Of a DNA stretch of 11,128 nucleotides, positions 1 through 5,611 are shown piece by piece. The translations under genes and the position numbers were made by a program. Position 1 is the first letter of the stretch; every line of letters begins with the position of its first letter. The stretch lies in contig CALFEZ010000044.1 in the NCBI GenBank assembly GCA_937957895.1, forward strand, positions 1-11,128, given 5' to 3'. The notes below the pieces were generated by a model, which worked only from the letters and a program-made list of their open reading frames with translations, was not told where the DNA came from and ran no database searches. The DNA is from an uncultured Erysipelotrichaceae bacterium (GTDB lineage Bacteria; Bacillota_I; Bacilli_A; Erysipelotrichales; Erysipelotrichaceae).

Positions 1-529
1 GATGGCAATGACGGTAGAATTCGCGCGTAAACAAGCCTTCTCCCGGACCGATCGGATCGGTGCTGTCTACGATGATCAGGTCGTATTTGTTGTTGGCACG
101 ACGCACGAACTTCAATCCATCCTCAAAGTAACAATGCACTTTAGGATCATCAAGTTTGTCGGCAGTGATGGGAAGGTACTGTCTGCTTGCTTTGACGACT
201 TCTTCATCGATCTCGACCAGGTCGATGTTTTCGATGTGCGGATATCGCAACAATTCGCGAACGGTCCCACCATCCCCGGCTCCGATCACCAATACGTTTT
301 TGATATTGGGATTGGTGGCCATTGGCACATGGACGATCATGTCATGATAGATAAACTCATCCTTTTCCGTGACCATGATAAATCCATCCAAGGTGAGGAT
401 GCGGCCAAACTCCTTGCTTAAAAAGACATCGATGCGCTGAAATTCACTCTGTTTGAAGTACAGATGCTGATCGACTCGTATCGAGAATGAGACATCCTCT
501 GAATGTTTTTCACTATACCAAAGTTCCAT
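1..529 (-). CDS. speE: Spermidine synthase (polyamine aminopropyltransferase), 3' end cut by window edge
   Basis: Transfers the aminopropyl group of decarboxylated AdoMet to putrescine (or another amine acceptor) in the cytoplasm. The first 176 residues are visible, starting MELWYSEKHSEDVSF; the C-terminal part lies beyond position 1. The fold signature is clear: an N-terminal beta-strand region with DGFIMVTEKDEFIYHDM (about residues 48-64), the nucleotide-binding loop GAGDGG (83-88), the acidic residue of VEID (E106), and the catalytic DSTDPIGP (155-162) followed by GLFTREFY. The start at 529 is supported by an AAGGAGG site just upstream. The ATG lies 1 nt after the stop of the decarboxylase gene, so the genes are co-transcribed and probably translationally coupled. 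Acceptor specificity (putrescine versus agmatine or others) cannot be read from the visible part. Confidence 0.95.
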   Translation of the reverse strand, partial: MELWYSEKHSEDVSFSIRVDQHLYFKQSEFQRIDVFLSKEFGRILTLDGFIMVTEKDEFIYHDMIVHVPMATNPNIKNVLVIGAGDGGTVRELLRYPHIENIDLVEIDEEVVKASRQYLPITADKLDDPKVHCYFEDGLKFVRRANNKYDLIIVDSTDPIGPGEGLFTREFYRHCH

Positions 530-530
530 G

Positions 531-1979
531 TTAAACCTCCTTGATGATCTGGATCGTTTCTAAGGAAGGATCTTTCGCTCCCATCAGAAACCCATTGTGT
601 GCCTGGATGTACTCGATCGTGTCCAATACCGAAGAAGTAATCACTTCTCCAAATGAAACGATCGGGATCCCAGGCGGATATGCCATGATCGATTCTGCCG
701 AAACATGATGCAAAGCTTTGCGGATCGGCATCGAACGTGAAGCCATGTAAAATGCCTGTTGGGGAGTATAACGAACGATCGGCTTGACATACTCGCTCTT
801 TAAACGTTTGGATGTGTAAGCGACAGGATTCAAACGAATATCAGACAATGCTGCCACAAACCGTTCGATATCCAAGAAACGATCTCCGGTAGACACGATT
901 GCCAGGATGTTGGATACATCCCCAAACTCGATCTGGATGCCATATTCATCTCGCAGTTTTTCATATACATACAATCCTGAAAAATTGGCTGAGTGGGTAT
1001 GGATGCTCAGCTTCGTGACATCAAAGCCATACCACCCTTTTTGATCGGCTCGTTCTTTGGAAAATGCGATGTATCCACCCATGTTGTTGATCTCTTGTCT
1101 GGCATATTCCACCATACCGATGATCTTTTCAAACCGTTGTTTGCCCGATAGTGCCAACTGCTTTCTGGCAACATCCAGTGATGCCATCAGCAAGTAACTG
1201 GGACTGGTAGTTTGAAGAAGATTGACCATCTGCAACACATGATTGGGATCGACACCTTCTCCTGCCAAAAGCAAAGAGCTTTGGGTCAAAGATCCACCGG
1301 TCTTGTGAAGACTGACTGCCGATAAAGCTGCCCCTGCCTGCATGCCACTTAATGGGAGCCGATCGGAAAATGTAAAGTGTGCTCCGTGAGCTTCATCCAC
1401 GATCACCTTCATATTTGCTTCTTTGGCTATATCCATGATCTTTTTAAGATCGGTGACGACTCCATAGTAGGTGGGGTTGTTTATTAAGATTGCTTTGGCA
1501 TCCGGATTTTCATCGATGGCTTTTTGGATATCCTCTACATCCATGGCAAGACTTATGCCAAGCTGGGTATCGATGCCAGGATCGACGTAGATCGGGATCG
1601 CACCACTGATCACCAAAGCATTGATGACACTTTTGTGTACGTTGCGAGGCATGATGATCTTCTCATTGGCCTTGACGACCGAAAGGACCATGGCCATGAC
1701 AGCCAGGCTGGTACCATTGACGATGAAGTAAGCTTGCTTGGCATAAAACAAATCAGCTGCCAAAGTTTGTGCTTGTTGGATGATCGAAATCGGGTTGGCT
1801 AGATTGTCCAGTGCTTTGGAAGCGTTGTAGTCCATGGCGATGGCATCTTTTCCAAAGACATCGATCAACTCCTGACTGCTTTTTCCTTGTTTGTGTCCGG
1901 GAACATCCAACGATACCACTCTTCGGTTTTGATATCGTCGGATCCCATCAAGAAGCGGGGTCTGATTATGATCGATCAT
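531..1979 (-). CDS. speA: PLP-dependent Orn/Lys/Arg decarboxylase, Bacillus SpeA type (probable arginine decarboxylase)
   Basis: Fold-type I pyridoxal-phosphate decarboxylase of the short Gram-positive SpeA/YaaO group (482 aa, family about 480-490). Visible features are the N-terminal DVPGHKQG (25-32), the GTS cofactor-binding turn (89-91), PRNVHKS (111-117), DEAHGAH (195-201) with Asp195 expected to contact the PLP pyridine nitrogen, and the Schiff-base lysine in SLHKTGGSLTQSS (Lys226). The C-terminal YPPGIPI segment is also typical. From memory it resembles Bacillus subtilis SpeA throughout, which favours arginine to agmatine, but lysine or ornithine as substrate cannot be excluded from sequence alone. 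Start: ATG at 1979 matches the family N terminus (MIDHNQTPLL); ATG 1985 and GTG 1991 are in frame, and none has a strong ribosome binding site. It overlaps the 3' end of speD by 14 bp or more, implying coupled translation, and lies 1 nt before speE. Confidence 0.9.
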   Translation of the reverse strand: MIDHNQTPLLDGIRRYQNRRVVSLDVPGHKQGKSSQELIDVFGKDAIAMDYNASKALDNLANPISIIQQAQTLAADLFYAKQAYFIVNGTSLAVMAMVLSVVKANEKIIMPRNVHKSVINALVISGAIPIYVDPGIDTQLGISLAMDVEDIQKAIDENPDAKAILINNPTYYGVVTDLKKIMDIAKEANMKVIVDEAHGAHFTFSDRLPLSGMQAGAALSAVSLHKTGGSLTQSSLLLAGEGVDPNHVLQMVNLLQTTSPSYLLMASLDVARKQLALSGKQRFEKIIGMVEYARQEINNMGGYIAFSKERADQKGWYGFDVTKLSIHTHSANFSGLYVYEKLRDEYGIQIEFGDVSNILAIVSTGDRFLDIERFVAALSDIRLNPVAYTSKRLKSEYVKPIVRYTPQQAFYMASRSMPIRKALHHVSAESIMAYPPGIPIVSFGEVITSSVLDTIEYIQAHNGFLMGAKDPSLETIQIIKEV

Positions 1980-2778
1980 ACACATTGACACCGCTGTAGA
2001 TCTCGATCATTTCCTGACGCAGCTTGTTGCTGATCTGCAGTCGCTGCTTTGGTGAATACTCCTTGGGATCTTGATCAAAGAGGTAGTTTTCGATGTTGAT
2101 CTCGGAAATGATCATTTTGGTATGGAAGATATTGCTGTGATAGACATTGACATCATGACTATCGTATTTGGCAAGGATCTCAGGATCAATGAAATCCTGG
2201 ATCGATGTGATCGGATGATCGATGAAAAGTTTGGTGCCATCATCTTTGCGGGTAAACCCGCGTACTCGATAATCCAAACTGATGATGTCACTGTCAAAAC
2301 TTGAGATCAAATAATTAAGAGCATTCAAAGGAGAGACAGTCCCACATGTCGATACATCGATATCCACTCGAAATGTTGATATGTTTAGATCCGGATGATA
2401 CTCCGGATAGGTGTGTACCGTCAGATGTGACTTATCCAAATGCCCGGCAATGCTTTCTTTGGTCAGAAACTGAGGATCTACCGTACAGCTTGGATCGATC
2501 AGATGCGCTTGGACCGGTTCTTCCGAAATCAGCAATGTCACACTGGCCCCCTGAGGATCATAGTCTTGTTTGGATACATTGAGCACCGTGGCACCAATCA
2601 TATGGGTCACTTCAAAAAGGATGTTGGTAAGTCTTGTGGAATTGTACTGCTCATCGATGTACTCGATGTAATCTTGTCTTTGTTTGGCATTTTCAACATG
2701 ACAAATATCGAAGATATTGAAACTCAATGTCTTCGTCAAGTTGTTGAATCCATATAATTGTATTTTTTTGTTGTCCAT
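1966..2778 (-). CDS. speD: S-adenosylmethionine decarboxylase proenzyme, E. coli SpeD type
   Basis: Makes decarboxylated AdoMet, the aminopropyl donor for spermidine synthesis. The 270-aa protein matches the long bacterial (enterobacterial, about 264 aa) class rather than the short Bacillus class. The N terminus is IQLYGFNNLTKTLSF. The autocleavage site is in HLDKSHLTVHTYPE, where Ser117 would become the pyruvoyl group. The STCG motif (143-146, Cys145) is present, as are the C-terminal DYRVRGFTR and NIFHTKM. The start is set at 2778 by homology and by the GGAAAGGAAG site 7-8 nt upstream. The open frame continues to 2844, but that extension would run through the leader hairpin and has no family support. 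It is the first gene of the operon, overlaps speA, and is preceded by a roughly 265-nt structured leader. Confidence 0.95.
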   Translation of the reverse strand: MDNKKIQLYGFNNLTKTLSFNIFDICHVENAKQRQDYIEYIDEQYNSTRLTNILFEVTHMIGATVLNVSKQDYDPQGASVTLLISEEPVQAHLIDPSCTVDPQFLTKESIAGHLDKSHLTVHTYPEYHPDLNISTFRVDIDVSTCGTVSPLNALNYLISSFDSDIISLDYRVRGFTRKDDGTKLFIDHPITSIQDFIDPEILAKYDSHDVNVYHSNIFHTKMIISEINIENYLFDQDPKEYSPKQRLQISNKLRQEMIEIYSGVNVYDRS

Positions 2779-2798
2779 GAAGTGACTTCCTTTCCAGT

Positions 2799-2822
2799 AA
2801 AAAAATCTCGCTTGAGAAATTT
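2799..2822 (-). terminator. Weak intrinsic terminator-like hairpin in the speD leader
   Basis: Read on the minus strand, UCUC-AAGC-GAGA (2817-2806) forms a 4-bp stem followed directly by seven U residues (2805-2799). A further A-U stack is possible across a 2-nt mismatch. It lies 9 nt upstream of the speD ribosome binding site, where an attenuator would sit. The stem is short, so termination is only possible, not clear. Confidence 0.35.
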
Positions 2823-2829
2823 TCACGGG

Positions 2830-3045
2830 AAATATGAGCACCACATTCTGGCACCATATTTTGTTGAGGATCAGATTACTCTGATCGACTCATGTTGAAG
2901 AATCCCTCAAGATCAACACGATCGACAATCGCAATTTCGGCATTTGACCCGGCTGTCCGTATGGCCTTTTAACAAGTGATTTGTTGGTCAAAGAAATCAA
3001 AATTGGGTTGCAATAGTCTCAACAAAACATGCCTTACCTATTCGC
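2830..3045 (-). promoter_or_regulatory. Structured 5' leader RNA of the speDAE operon (candidate riboswitch or attenuator, class unknown)
   Basis: The roughly 265 nt between the predicted transcription start and speD hold several helices, read on the minus strand. A 14-bp closing helix with one G-U pairs 3031-3018 (CATGTTTTGTTGAG) with 2868-2855 (CTCAACAAAATATG). Inside are a 7-bp helix (2992-2986 with 2949-2943, TTTGACC/GGTCAAA), a 5-bp hairpin (2985-2971), a 6-bp hairpin (2910-2895) and a perfect 7-bp hairpin with a GUAA tetraloop (2886-2869) that abuts the closing helix. A 12-bp hairpin (2861-2830) shares 7 nt with the closing helix, so the two compete. I do not recognise a known riboswitch consensus. 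The helices are seen in the sequence; a ligand-sensing role is inference. Confidence 0.55.
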
Positions 3046-3049
3046 GAAT
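3040..3049. repeat. Perfect 10-bp palindrome at the speD transcription start
   Basis: ATTCGCGAAT is a perfect inverted repeat located 3-12 bp downstream of the speD -10 box, over the likely transcription start. This is a plausible place for a repressor operator, but a single short palindrome is weak evidence. Confidence 0.3.
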
Positions 3050-3051
3050 GT

Positions 3052-3080
3052 ATTGTATCGAATACCCATTCAAATTGCAA
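3052..3080 (-). promoter_or_regulatory. Promoter of the speDAE operon
   Basis: On the minus strand, TTGCAA (-35, 3080-3075) and TACAAT (-10, 3057-3052) are separated by exactly 17 bp, close to the vegetative sigma consensus. Transcription would start near 3045, giving an unusually long leader before speD at 2778. Confidence 0.7.
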
Positions 3081-3106
3081 TACTTTTCATCTCTATTTTA
3101 TCATTA

Positions 3107-3123
3107 CTAAACAAAATGTTTAG
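3107..3123. repeat. Inverted repeat upstream of the speD promoter
   Basis: CTAAAC-AAAAT-GTTTAG is a 6-bp inverted repeat with a 5-nt spacer. It lies 27 bp upstream of the speD -35 box and just beyond the ispD terminator. It could be a protein-binding site or a minor hairpin; there is no U-tract on either strand. Confidence 0.3.
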
Positions 3124-3140
3124 AATTATTGTCAAAACAC

Positions 3141-3163
3141 AAAAAAAACGTGCTAACGCACAT
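3141..3163 (-). terminator. Rho-independent terminator of ispD
   Basis: On the minus strand, ATGTGC-GTTA-GCACGT (3163-3148, one G-U pair) is followed by a run of eight U residues (3148-3141). The ispD stop codon (3155-3153) lies within the hairpin, so the terminator overlaps the end of the gene. It separates ispD from the downstream speD promoter on the same strand. Confidence 0.75.
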
Positions 3164-3794
3164 CCTCTTTTGTTGTGATCTTGACATTGCTGTAGGCACC
3201 CTCAACGACCCTTATCTTTTGATCACTGACCATCTCCACGATTTGGGCATCATCGGTAGCTTCCAACCCTCTGATGTGCGCCTTGGCATAACAGTCGATG
3301 ATAAACGAAGTAACAAACGCCTGCGGGGTTTGGGCCATCATGTGTTCTTCACGATCGATGGTCTTTTCGATGTAACCATTCTTTATTTTCTTGAGAGTAT
3401 CTTTGACATTCACCCCAAGGATGCACGCTTTTTCACTATCCATGGCATCCAGCAGACGATCGATGGCATCTCTTTGAACGAAAGGACGAGCTCCATCATG
3501 GATCAAAACGATATCTTCTTTGATCGCCATCAATCCATTCATGACACTGTCCTGTCTGCGATCTCCGCCGTTGACCATCACGATCTTTCCGGAATCGGCA
3601 CTCAAAACGATTCTGGCCATGTCCGCTCGATTGGTCACGATCACGATCTGTTTGCAGCGATCATCATGTAAAAACAACTGGATGGAATGTTGTAAAACCG
3701 TTTCACCATCATCCAGGCAATAAAACATCTTATTGTACCCCAACCCCATTCTGGTACCTTTACCAGCAGCTAACAACAAAACGGCGTAATCCAT
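3153..3794 (-). CDS. ispD: 2-C-methyl-D-erythritol 4-phosphate cytidylyltransferase
   Basis: Third enzyme of the MEP isoprenoid pathway: joins CTP and MEP to give CDP-ME in the cytoplasm. The 213-aa protein (family about 220-235, so slightly short) has the nucleotide-binding loop AAGKGTRMG (9-17), the catalytic lysine of NKMF (Lys22), QDSVMNGL (81-88), HDGARPFV (99-106), QTPQAF (155-160), TDDAQIVE (180-187) and the C-terminal NVKITTKED with Lys206. The start at 3794 follows GAGGGAAG at good spacing and matches the family N terminus (MDYAVLLLAAGKG); the longer frame to 3830 has no support. It appears to be a single-gene unit, divergent from the B12 operon. The related ribitol-phosphate enzyme TarI is possible, but no tar genes are adjacent. 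Confidence 0.9.
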   Translation of the reverse strand: MDYAVLLLAAGKGTRMGLGYNKMFYCLDDGETVLQHSIQLFLHDDRCKQIVIVTNRADMARIVLSADSGKIVMVNGGDRRQDSVMNGLMAIKEDIVLIHDGARPFVQRDAIDRLLDAMDSEKACILGVNVKDTLKKIKNGYIEKTIDREEHMMAQTPQAFVTSFIIDCYAKAHIRGLEATDDAQIVEMVSDQKIRVVEGAYSNVKITTKEDVR

Positions 3795-3821
3795 ATCTTC
3801 CCTCTTTTTATTTATTGATAA

Positions 3822-3851
3822 TGATAACACAAAAAATGAAAATGGTGTAAA
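3822..3851 (-). promoter_or_regulatory. Possible ispD promoter
   Basis: On the minus strand, TTTACA (3851-3846) and TTATCA (3827-3822) are 18 bp apart, about 30 bp upstream of the ispD ATG. The -10 is imperfect. The -35 lies back to back with that of the divergent B12-operon promoter. Confidence 0.35.
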
Positions 3852-3866
3852 AATGTTCCCATTTGA

Positions 3867-3895
3867 TTGTAATTGAGGCAGATGTTTTCTATAAT
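3867..3895 (+). promoter_or_regulatory. Promoter of the cobalamin-riboswitch operon
   Basis: TTGTAA (3867-3872) and a perfect TATAAT (3890-3895) are separated by 17 bp. Transcription would start near 3902, right at the first helix of the cobalamin riboswitch. Confidence 0.75.
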
Positions 3896-3898
3896 GGT

Positions 3899-4086
3899 GA
3901 TATCGAACCAGGTGTCATACTTGACTTAATAGGGAATTTGGAACACCAAAGCTGCCCCAGCAACTGTCGATGCGGACGACAAAAACAAGCCACTGTGGAT
4001 AACGGGAAGGGTTTTTGAAGGATGAAGCATCAGCCAGTAGACCTGCCTGTCGAAAGATATCGATTTATCTTCTGGGTGTAAGATAA
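3899..4086 (+). promoter_or_regulatory. Cobalamin (adenosylcobalamin) riboswitch
   Basis: The conserved core is clear: GGGAATTTGGAACACC (3932-3947), then GCTGCCCCAGCAACTGT (3951-3967), GCCACTG near 3990, GGGAAGG, and the B12 box AGCCAGTAGACCTGCC (4032-4047). The ends GATATC (3899-3904) and GATATC (4056-4061) can pair as P1, and CAGGT (3909-3913) with ACCTG (4041-4045) inside it. A downstream hairpin, TTATCTT/AAGATAA (4065-4086), carries the loop CTGGGTGT. Its GGTGT (4075-4079) is complementary to ACACC in L5 (3943-3947), matching the regulatory kissing loop of class I cobalamin riboswitches. Placed before B12 uptake genes, it should turn them off when the cofactor is abundant. Confidence 0.95.
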
Positions 4087-4110
4087 AAAGACAAGACCAT
4101 TGTCTTTTTT
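4085..4110 (+). terminator. Riboswitch terminator 1
   Basis: AAAAAGACAA-GACCA-TTGTCTTTTT forms a perfect 10-bp stem ending in a T-run. It sits immediately after the kissing-loop hairpin, sharing 2 nt with it, so it is probably the main expression platform of the riboswitch. Confidence 0.8.
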
Positions 4111-4112
4111 CG

Positions 4113-4134
4113 CACATCTTAGGATGTGTTTTTT
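4113..4134 (+). terminator. Riboswitch terminator 2 (tandem)
   Basis: CACATC-TTAG-GATGTG forms a 6-bp hairpin followed by six T residues (4129-4134). It starts 3 nt after the first terminator's T-run and ends 4 nt before the ribosome binding site. A second terminator would tighten the off state. Confidence 0.75.
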
Positions 4135-4147
4135 CTATGGAGGCTTT

Positions 4148-4591
4148 ATGAAGAAGAGTTTACTCAGGGTAGTGCTGGCTGTACTTTTGGGCGCAACGTT
4201 GTTTGTGGTCGTTCGAGAGTTGACCAAACCACAAACCCAAACAGGGGAGAAAGCGATCACGATCCAGATCATCGTGATTGAAGGATCCTCAGACATGATT
4301 TTCAATGAAACGATCCAAACCGATGCTATATTTTTAGCACAAGTATTGGAAGAGATCGATGAACTTGGATTGATCGAAGTGCATTTGGGTGGTTCCAAAA
4401 GCGATCAGTTTGGAAGATTTTTGATTGGCTTTGATGAGCATGTCACTGACGACATGTCTGTCGGACCATGGTGGGGGTACACATCCGATACCAATCCTGA
4501 TTGCATTTCAGCAGGATTCTGTTCAGGGGTTGACATGGCTCCCGTATACGATCAAGACACATTTGTCTTTACGCTGGACAAAACCAACTGA
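4148..4591 (+). CDS. Membrane-anchored DUF4430-like protein of the B12 operon (possible cobalamin-capture protein)
   Basis: The 147-aa protein has a short basic N terminus and one hydrophobic segment (about residues 5-22), with no lipobox cysteine. It therefore looks like a signal anchor holding an extracellular domain. The rest resembles the DUF4430 / transcobalamin C-terminal-like beta domain: a leader strand (AITIQIIVIEG), a helix (FLAQVLEEIDELGL), then GPWWGYTSD and the closing strand DTFVFTLDK. The family assignment is from pattern only. Two cysteines (119, 125) flank a variable loop and could form a disulfide. The start ATG 4148 follows GGAGG with a 4-nt gap. The stop overlaps the start of the next gene (TGATG). 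It is the first gene after the cobalamin riboswitch and lies next to an ECF S component, so extracellular B12 binding or hand-over is a reasonable inference, not shown. Confidence 0.75.
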   Translation: MKKSLLRVVLAVLLGATLFVVVRELTKPQTQTGEKAITIQIIVIEGSSDMIFNETIQTDAIFLAQVLEEIDELGLIEVHLGGSKSDQFGRFLIGFDEHVTDDMSVGPWWGYTSDTNPDCISAGFCSGVDMAPVYDQDTFVFTLDKTN

Positions 4592-5127
4592 TGAAAGCCA
4601 CACGCCATATCGTCATCATAGGGTTGCTGAGTGCATTGCTGCTGGTCGTGCAGGTTGCACTTGCGGCTTTGCCCAATGTCGAATTGGTGTCTTTTTTGAT
4701 GATCATCTATGCCATGGTGCTTCCTTTTGGTGCCTCATTGATGATCGCAGCGATTTTCGTTACCCTGCAAATGCTTGTCTGGGGAATGGGAGATTGGGTG
4801 ATCGGATATTACTGGATCTGGCCTTTGTATGTCATTATCCTTTATGGGATCAAACCGTTGATCAAAAAGAATGATCATGGATGGGCAATCGTCAATGGTA
4901 TTTGGGGATTCGCTTTTGGAATGTTGTTTGCGATCAACCACGGCATATTCTATGGGTTCCACTACAGTTTTATTTATTGGATCAAAGGCATTTCTTTTGA
5001 CATCATCCATGCAATATCGAATTATATTGTTATACTGTTATTGTTGGAGCCTACCTACAAACTCATGGTAAGGCTGATACATAACTACAAGGGGAATCCA
5101 TATGAAAGTAACAACCAAAACAGGTGA
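4591..5127 (+). CDS. ECF transporter S component, predicted cobalamin uptake (CbrT/CblT-like)
   Basis: Substrate-binding membrane subunit of an energy-coupling-factor vitamin importer. The 178-aa protein has about five to six hydrophobic segments (roughly 8-27, 33-57, 72-90, 100-118, 122-132, 140-158). It carries the ALPNVELVS motif (26-34) seen in a group of ECF S components, followed by a GMGDW turn. No EcfA/A'/T genes are in the window, as expected for a group II S component that shares a general energising module encoded elsewhere. Its start codon overlaps the upstream stop by 1 nt, and its 3' end overlaps the adenosyltransferase gene by 26 bp, so translation is coupled. The riboswitch and the downstream B12 enzymes point to cobalamin or a precursor such as cobinamide as substrate; the choice between these is not visible. 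Confidence 0.85.
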   Translation: MKATRHIVIIGLLSALLLVVQVALAALPNVELVSFLMIIYAMVLPFGASLMIAAIFVTLQMLVWGMGDWVIGYYWIWPLYVIILYGIKPLIKKNDHGWAIVNGIWGFAFGMLFAINHGIFYGFHYSFIYWIKGISFDIIHAISNYIVILLLLEPTYKLMVRLIHNYKGNPYESNNQNR

Positions 5128-5569
5128 TCAAGGCAACACCGGTCTTTATCAACAACGAGTAGACAAAGATCATGTCACGATCGAGCTGCTGGGTCAGATC
5201 GACGAAGTGATGGCTCATTTGATCTTGGCTCAGTCTTTGTTTCCTGCTTACTTAGATGATTTTAAAAAGCGAGTTGATGAGTTGATCCTGATCACGGCGA
5301 TCGTTGCCGGATACAAATCACCTTCTGAATTCTCACCATCCTTAGTTGAAAACCTTGAAGCTGAAATCAAAACGATCGCTGACTCATGTAGTGGATTCGT
5401 ATATCCTTTTGACGATCCTTATCGTGCTCAACTCAACCTTGTAAGAACGATCGTCAGACGGATGGAGCGCTCCATGATCCGTGCTTTTAAGCAAACTGAA
5501 GACATACCGATCATCAGGATCTATGTCAATCGTTTGTCTGACTACGTGTTTATTCTTATCAATAAATGA
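5102..5569 (+). CDS. ATP:cob(I)alamin adenosyltransferase, PduO type
   Basis: Converts cob(I)alamin and ATP to adenosylcobalamin, the cofactor needed by the class II ribonucleotide reductase encoded next. The 155-aa protein has the PduO-family ATP loop TTKTGDQGNTGL (4-15), the helix ELLGQIDEV (28-36), RTIVRRMER (115-123) and NRLSDYVF (143-150), all family hallmarks. It is shorter than most homologues (about 180-190 aa), mainly between residues 40 and 95. The start at 5102 follows AAGGGGAATCC and lies inside the S-component gene. The pduO/cobO/eutT names are used for different families; this one belongs to the PduO fold. Confidence 0.92.
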   Translation: MKVTTKTGDQGNTGLYQQRVDKDHVTIELLGQIDEVMAHLILAQSLFPAYLDDFKKRVDELILITAIVAGYKSPSEFSPSLVENLEAEIKTIADSCSGFVYPFDDPYRAQLNLVRTIVRRMERSMIRAFKQTEDIPIIRIYVNRLSDYVFILINK

Positions 5570-5584
5570 AATAACTTTCATTTT
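5564..5584 (+). terminator. Weak A/T-rich hairpin at the end of the adenosyltransferase gene
   Basis: AAATGAAA-TAAC-TTTCATTT is an 8-bp A/T-rich hairpin with only a short T-run, containing the gene's stop codon. It may partly reduce read-through into nrdJ. Confidence 0.35.
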
Positions 5585-5611
5585 ATACTGCTTATGGTTT
5601 TATGTTATTAT
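5583..5611 (+). promoter_or_regulatory. Possible separate nrdJ promoter with extended -10
   Basis: TTATAC (5583-5588) and TATTAT (5606-5611) are 17 bp apart, and the -10 is preceded by TGT, an extended -10 pattern. The start would be near 5618, about 20 nt ahead of the nrdJ ATG. The region is A/T-rich, so a chance match is possible. Confidence 0.45.

Noticed and set aside
2..421. Plus-strand open frame of 139 codons
   Set aside because: It lies opposite speE, whose protein on the minus strand has clear family motifs; the plus-strand translation has none.
2779..2844. N-terminal extension of SpeD
   Set aside because: The extra 22 residues cross the leader hairpins, have no family counterpart, and the ribosome binding site and homology both fit the ATG at 2778.
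2830..3045. speD leader as a SAM-I riboswitch or T-box
   Set aside because: SAM was a natural guess for speD, but I do not see the SAM-I core in the right order, nor the T-box AGGGTGGNACCGCG sequence. A covariance-model search is still needed to be certain.
3129..3671. Plus-strand open frame of 180 codons
   Set aside because: Antisense shadow of ispD, with no motif and no ribosome binding site.
3926..4117. Minus-strand open frame between ispD and the B12 operon
   Set aside because: It is fully explained as the complement of the cobalamin riboswitch and its first terminator.
4425..4874. Plus-strand frame overlapping the DUF4430-like gene and S component
   Set aside because: Out-of-frame shadow; the two real genes have ribosome binding or coupling signals and sensible membrane topology.
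5564..5584. Hairpin after the adenosyltransferase gene as a full terminator
   Set aside because: The stem is almost all A/T and the T-run is short, so strong termination is unlikely; kept only as a weak element.
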